This document shows, one piece after another, positions 62,243-64,000 of a DNA stretch of 64,000 nt. A program made the position numbers and the translations under genes. Source of the DNA: Streptomyces pactum (GTDB lineage: Bacteria > Actinomycetota > Actinomycetes > Streptomycetales > Streptomycetaceae); NCBI RefSeq assembly GCF_016031615.1, contig NZ_JACYXC010000001.1, positions 6,386,001 through 6,450,000 on the forward strand. Direction: 5' to 3'. The notes below the pieces were generated by a model. That model saw only the letters and a program-made list of their open reading frames with translations. It ran no database searches and was not told the origin of the DNA. Within the stretch, counting starts at the first letter, position 1. The number at the start of each line of letters is the position of its first letter.

Positions 62243-63391
62243 ATGTCCAAGCTCGGCACACTCGGCGCCCGGCTCTACCGAGGCGAGGTCGGGTACGACT
62301 TCGTCGCCAAGCGGATGATCTGGTACGGCATCTCCGTCCTGATCACCATCACGGCCATCGTCGGCCTCTCGGTGCGCGGCCTCAACATGGGCATCGAGTT
62401 CTCCGGCGGCGCGGTCTTCAACACCCCCAAGACCGAACTCTCCGCCAACCAGGCGCGGCACACCGCCGAAGAGGCGGCCGACGGCCACCACGCCATCGTC
62501 CAGAAGCTCGGCAACGGCACCCTGCGCATCCAGATCAGTGACCTGGACACCAAGGACGCGGTGCCGGTCCAGGAGGCGATCGCCGAGAAGCTCGACGTGT
62601 CCGCCGACCGGATCAACACCCAGCTGGTGGGTCCCAGCTGGGGTGAGGAGATCGCCAACAAGGCCTGGAAGGGCCTGGTGATCTTCATGGTCCTTGTGGT
62701 CATCTACCTCGCCATCGCCTTCGAATGGCGCATGGCGGTGGCCGCACTGATCGCCCTCATCCACGACCTCACCATCACCGTCGGCGTCTACGCGCTGGTC
62801 GGGTTCGAGGTCACCCCGGGCACGGTGATCGGTCTGCTCACCATCCTCGGATACTCGCTCTACGACACCGTCGTGGTCTTCGACGGTCTCAAGGAAGCGT
62901 CCAGGGACATCACCAAGCAGAACCGCCACACCTACAGCGAAATCGCCAACCGCAGCCTCAACGCCACCCTGGTGCGGTCCATCAACACCACCGTGGTGGC
63001 GCTGCTCCCGGTCGCCGGCCTGCTGTTCATCGGCGGTGGCGCACTGGGCGCGGGCATGCTCAACGACATCTCGCTCGCCCTGTTCGTCGGCCTCGCGGCC
63101 GGCGCGTACTCCTCGATCTTCATCGCCACCCCGCTCGTCGCCGACCTCAAGGAACGCGATCCGCAGATGCAGGCGCTGGCCAAGCGGGTGCGCGCCCGGC
63201 GGGCCGCGCTCGCGGCCAAGGGCGGCGGGACGGCCGGCACCGAAGCCCCGCACGATCCCGACGGAGAACCGGAGGACGACGACATGCCGGACGAGCACGA
63301 GGGCAACACCCCCGCCGGAGTGGTGGGACCGCGCCGCCAGCCCGCCTCCCGCGGCCGGGGCCGCGGCCGCTCCTCGGGCAAGCGCCGATGA
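62243..63391 (+). CDS. secF: Protein translocase subunit SecF
   Basis: Partner of SecD in the translocation motor. The 382-residue protein has a first helix near MIWYGISVLITITAIVGL, the motif MGIEFSGGAVF, a P1-like periplasmic loop, and five more helices with LGYSLYDTVVVFDGLKE and ATLVRSINTTVVALLPV, the family signatures. The basic, Gly/Arg-rich tail is cytoplasmic. AAGGAGG lies 8-9 nt before the ATG, two bases after the secD stop. It overlaps apt by 4 bp. Confidence 0.95.
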   Translation: MSKLGTLGARLYRGEVGYDFVAKRMIWYGISVLITITAIVGLSVRGLNMGIEFSGGAVFNTPKTELSANQARHTAEEAADGHHAIVQKLGNGTLRIQISDLDTKDAVPVQEAIAEKLDVSADRINTQLVGPSWGEEIANKAWKGLVIFMVLVVIYLAIAFEWRMAVAALIALIHDLTITVGVYALVGFEVTPGTVIGLLTILGYSLYDTVVVFDGLKEASRDITKQNRHTYSEIANRSLNATLVRSINTTVVALLPVAGLLFIGGGALGAGMLNDISLALFVGLAAGAYSSIFIATPLVADLKERDPQMQALAKRVRARRAALAAKGGGTAGTEAPHDPDGEPEDDDMPDEHEGNTPAGVVGPRRQPASRGRGRGRSSGKRR

Positions 63392-63948
63392 GCACCGTGG
63401 CCGGTGAGACGCCGGACCTGAGGGAGATGCTGCTCGGCCGGATCAAGGACGTACCGGACCACCCCAAGCCCGGCGTGATGTTCAAGGACATCACCCCGCT
63501 GCTCGCCGACGCCGAGGCCTTCTCGGCGCTGACCGGCGCGCTGGCCGAGCTGTGCGTGCGGTACCGCGCCGACAAGGTCGTCGGCCTGGAGGCGCGCGGC
63601 TTCATCCTCGCCGCGCCGGTCGCGGTCCGCGCCGGGCTGGGCTTCGTCCCGGTGCGCAAGGCGGGCAAGCTCCCGGGCGCCACCCTGGGGCAGAGCTACG
63701 ACCTGGAGTACGGCACCGCGGAGATCGAGATACACGCCGACGCGCTCGCCCCCGGCGACCGGGTCATGGTGATCGACGACGTGCTCGCCACCGGCGGCAC
63801 CGCCGAGGCCTCCCTCCAGCTCATCCGCCGCGCGGGCGGCGAGATCGCCGGCCTGGCGGTCCTGCTGGAGCTGGGCTTCCTCGACGGCCGCGGCAAACTC
63901 GCCGCGGAACTGCGCGACGCCCCGCTGGAGGCGCTGATCACGGTCTGA
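63388..63948 (+). CDS. apt: Adenine phosphoribosyltransferase
   Basis: Salvages adenine to AMP using PRPP. The 186-residue type I enzyme has FKDITPLLADAEAF near the start, GLEARGFILAAPVA, VPVRKAGKLPG (flexible loop) and the PRPP-binding motif VMVIDDVLATGGTA (about residues 127-140). The ATG overlaps the secF stop (ATGA). In Streptomyces the next gene is usually relA, which would begin beyond this window. The terminator after apt suggests a separate transcript for it. Confidence 0.95.
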   Translation: MSTVAGETPDLREMLLGRIKDVPDHPKPGVMFKDITPLLADAEAFSALTGALAELCVRYRADKVVGLEARGFILAAPVAVRAGLGFVPVRKAGKLPGATLGQSYDLEYGTAEIEIHADALAPGDRVMVIDDVLATGGTAEASLQLIRRAGGEIAGLAVLLELGFLDGRGKLAAELRDAPLEALITV

Positions 63949-63969
63949 CCGGCACGAACGCGCCATGGG

Positions 63970-64000
63970 GCGGGCGCCTGGAGACCATCCGGGCGCCCGC
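63970..64000 (+). terminator. Terminator after apt
   Basis: 13-bp stem (GCGGGCGCCTGGA with TCCGGGCGCCCGC, one G-U pair) and a GACCA loop, ending at the last base of the window. Any T-run is out of view. Confidence 0.7.

Overview
The window is very GC-rich, actinobacterial chromosome, almost certainly Streptomyces or a close relative. Most codons end in G or C, GTG starts are common, many genes overlap by four bases, and there is a copy of the sporulation gene ssgB. The gene order also matches what I recall, without checking, of one stretch of the S. coelicolor core chromosome (argH to apt, read in reverse). I see no prophage, IS element, CRISPR array or biosynthetic cluster. This is core genome with a few accessory-type genes.

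Layout. 1-8.6 kb: the 3' part of argH, a TetR/MFS efflux pair with a probable operator, plsC, a Tat-exported glycerophosphodiesterase, a small sigma-like protein, an acetyltransferase and two membrane proteins. 9.0-12.3 kb: a cysteine-rich leader peptide followed by metNIQ, the methionine ABC importer. 12.7-23.1 kb: an acetyltransferase and three cobalamin/siroheme genes: CbiET, a giant BluB-CobT fusion with a roughly 1,500-residue low-complexity N-terminus, and a CysG-type uroporphyrinogen methyltransferase. 23.1-29.3 kb: a SpoU RNA methyltransferase, a Ser/Thr kinase, a small membrane protein, a disrupted phosphotransferase with a low-complexity N-terminus, and a zinc-ribbon protein. 29.3-29.9 kb: five tRNA genes on the minus strand (three Val-GAC, Cys, Gly). 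30.0-41.5 kb: pabB-pabC, a tandem GNAT, a MarR/MFS pair with a palindromic operator, a DsbA-like protein, small membrane proteins, a CGNR zinc-finger protein with a 66-bp tandem duplication at its 3' end, ssgB, a PGPGW membrane protein, two tRNA-Val(CAC) genes flanking an SRPBCC protein, and a DEDDh exonuclease.

41.9-64 kb is a dense housekeeping block: thrS; a HIT protein; a large membrane protein; a KilB-like protein; EF-G2; the phosphatidylinositol mannoside genes (PIP synthase, acyltransferase, PimA), joined by GTGA overlaps; a LemA-like protein; pdxS and pdxT for pyridoxal phosphate; a YebC regulator; ruvCAB; and yajC-secD-secF-apt, with a convincing promoter before yajC and a terminator at the window edge.

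Two features of the sequence matter for anyone using it. First, the low-complexity parts of the BluB-CobT and phosphotransferase genes change frame repeatedly, each time at a short C or G run, and secD carries a compensating pair of such changes. Correcting one base per run restores continuous frames. Indel errors in the assembly are the simplest explanation, but real slippage cannot be excluded from sequence alone. Second, several genes start 6-8 nt after a good -10 box with no Shine-Dalgarno sequence, so leaderless transcripts are probably common here. I did not find a convincing wholly new biological system. The best leads are the Cys/Met leader peptide before metNIQ, the histidine-rich extension on BluB-CobT, and an unexplained strong hairpin at 25845-25891.
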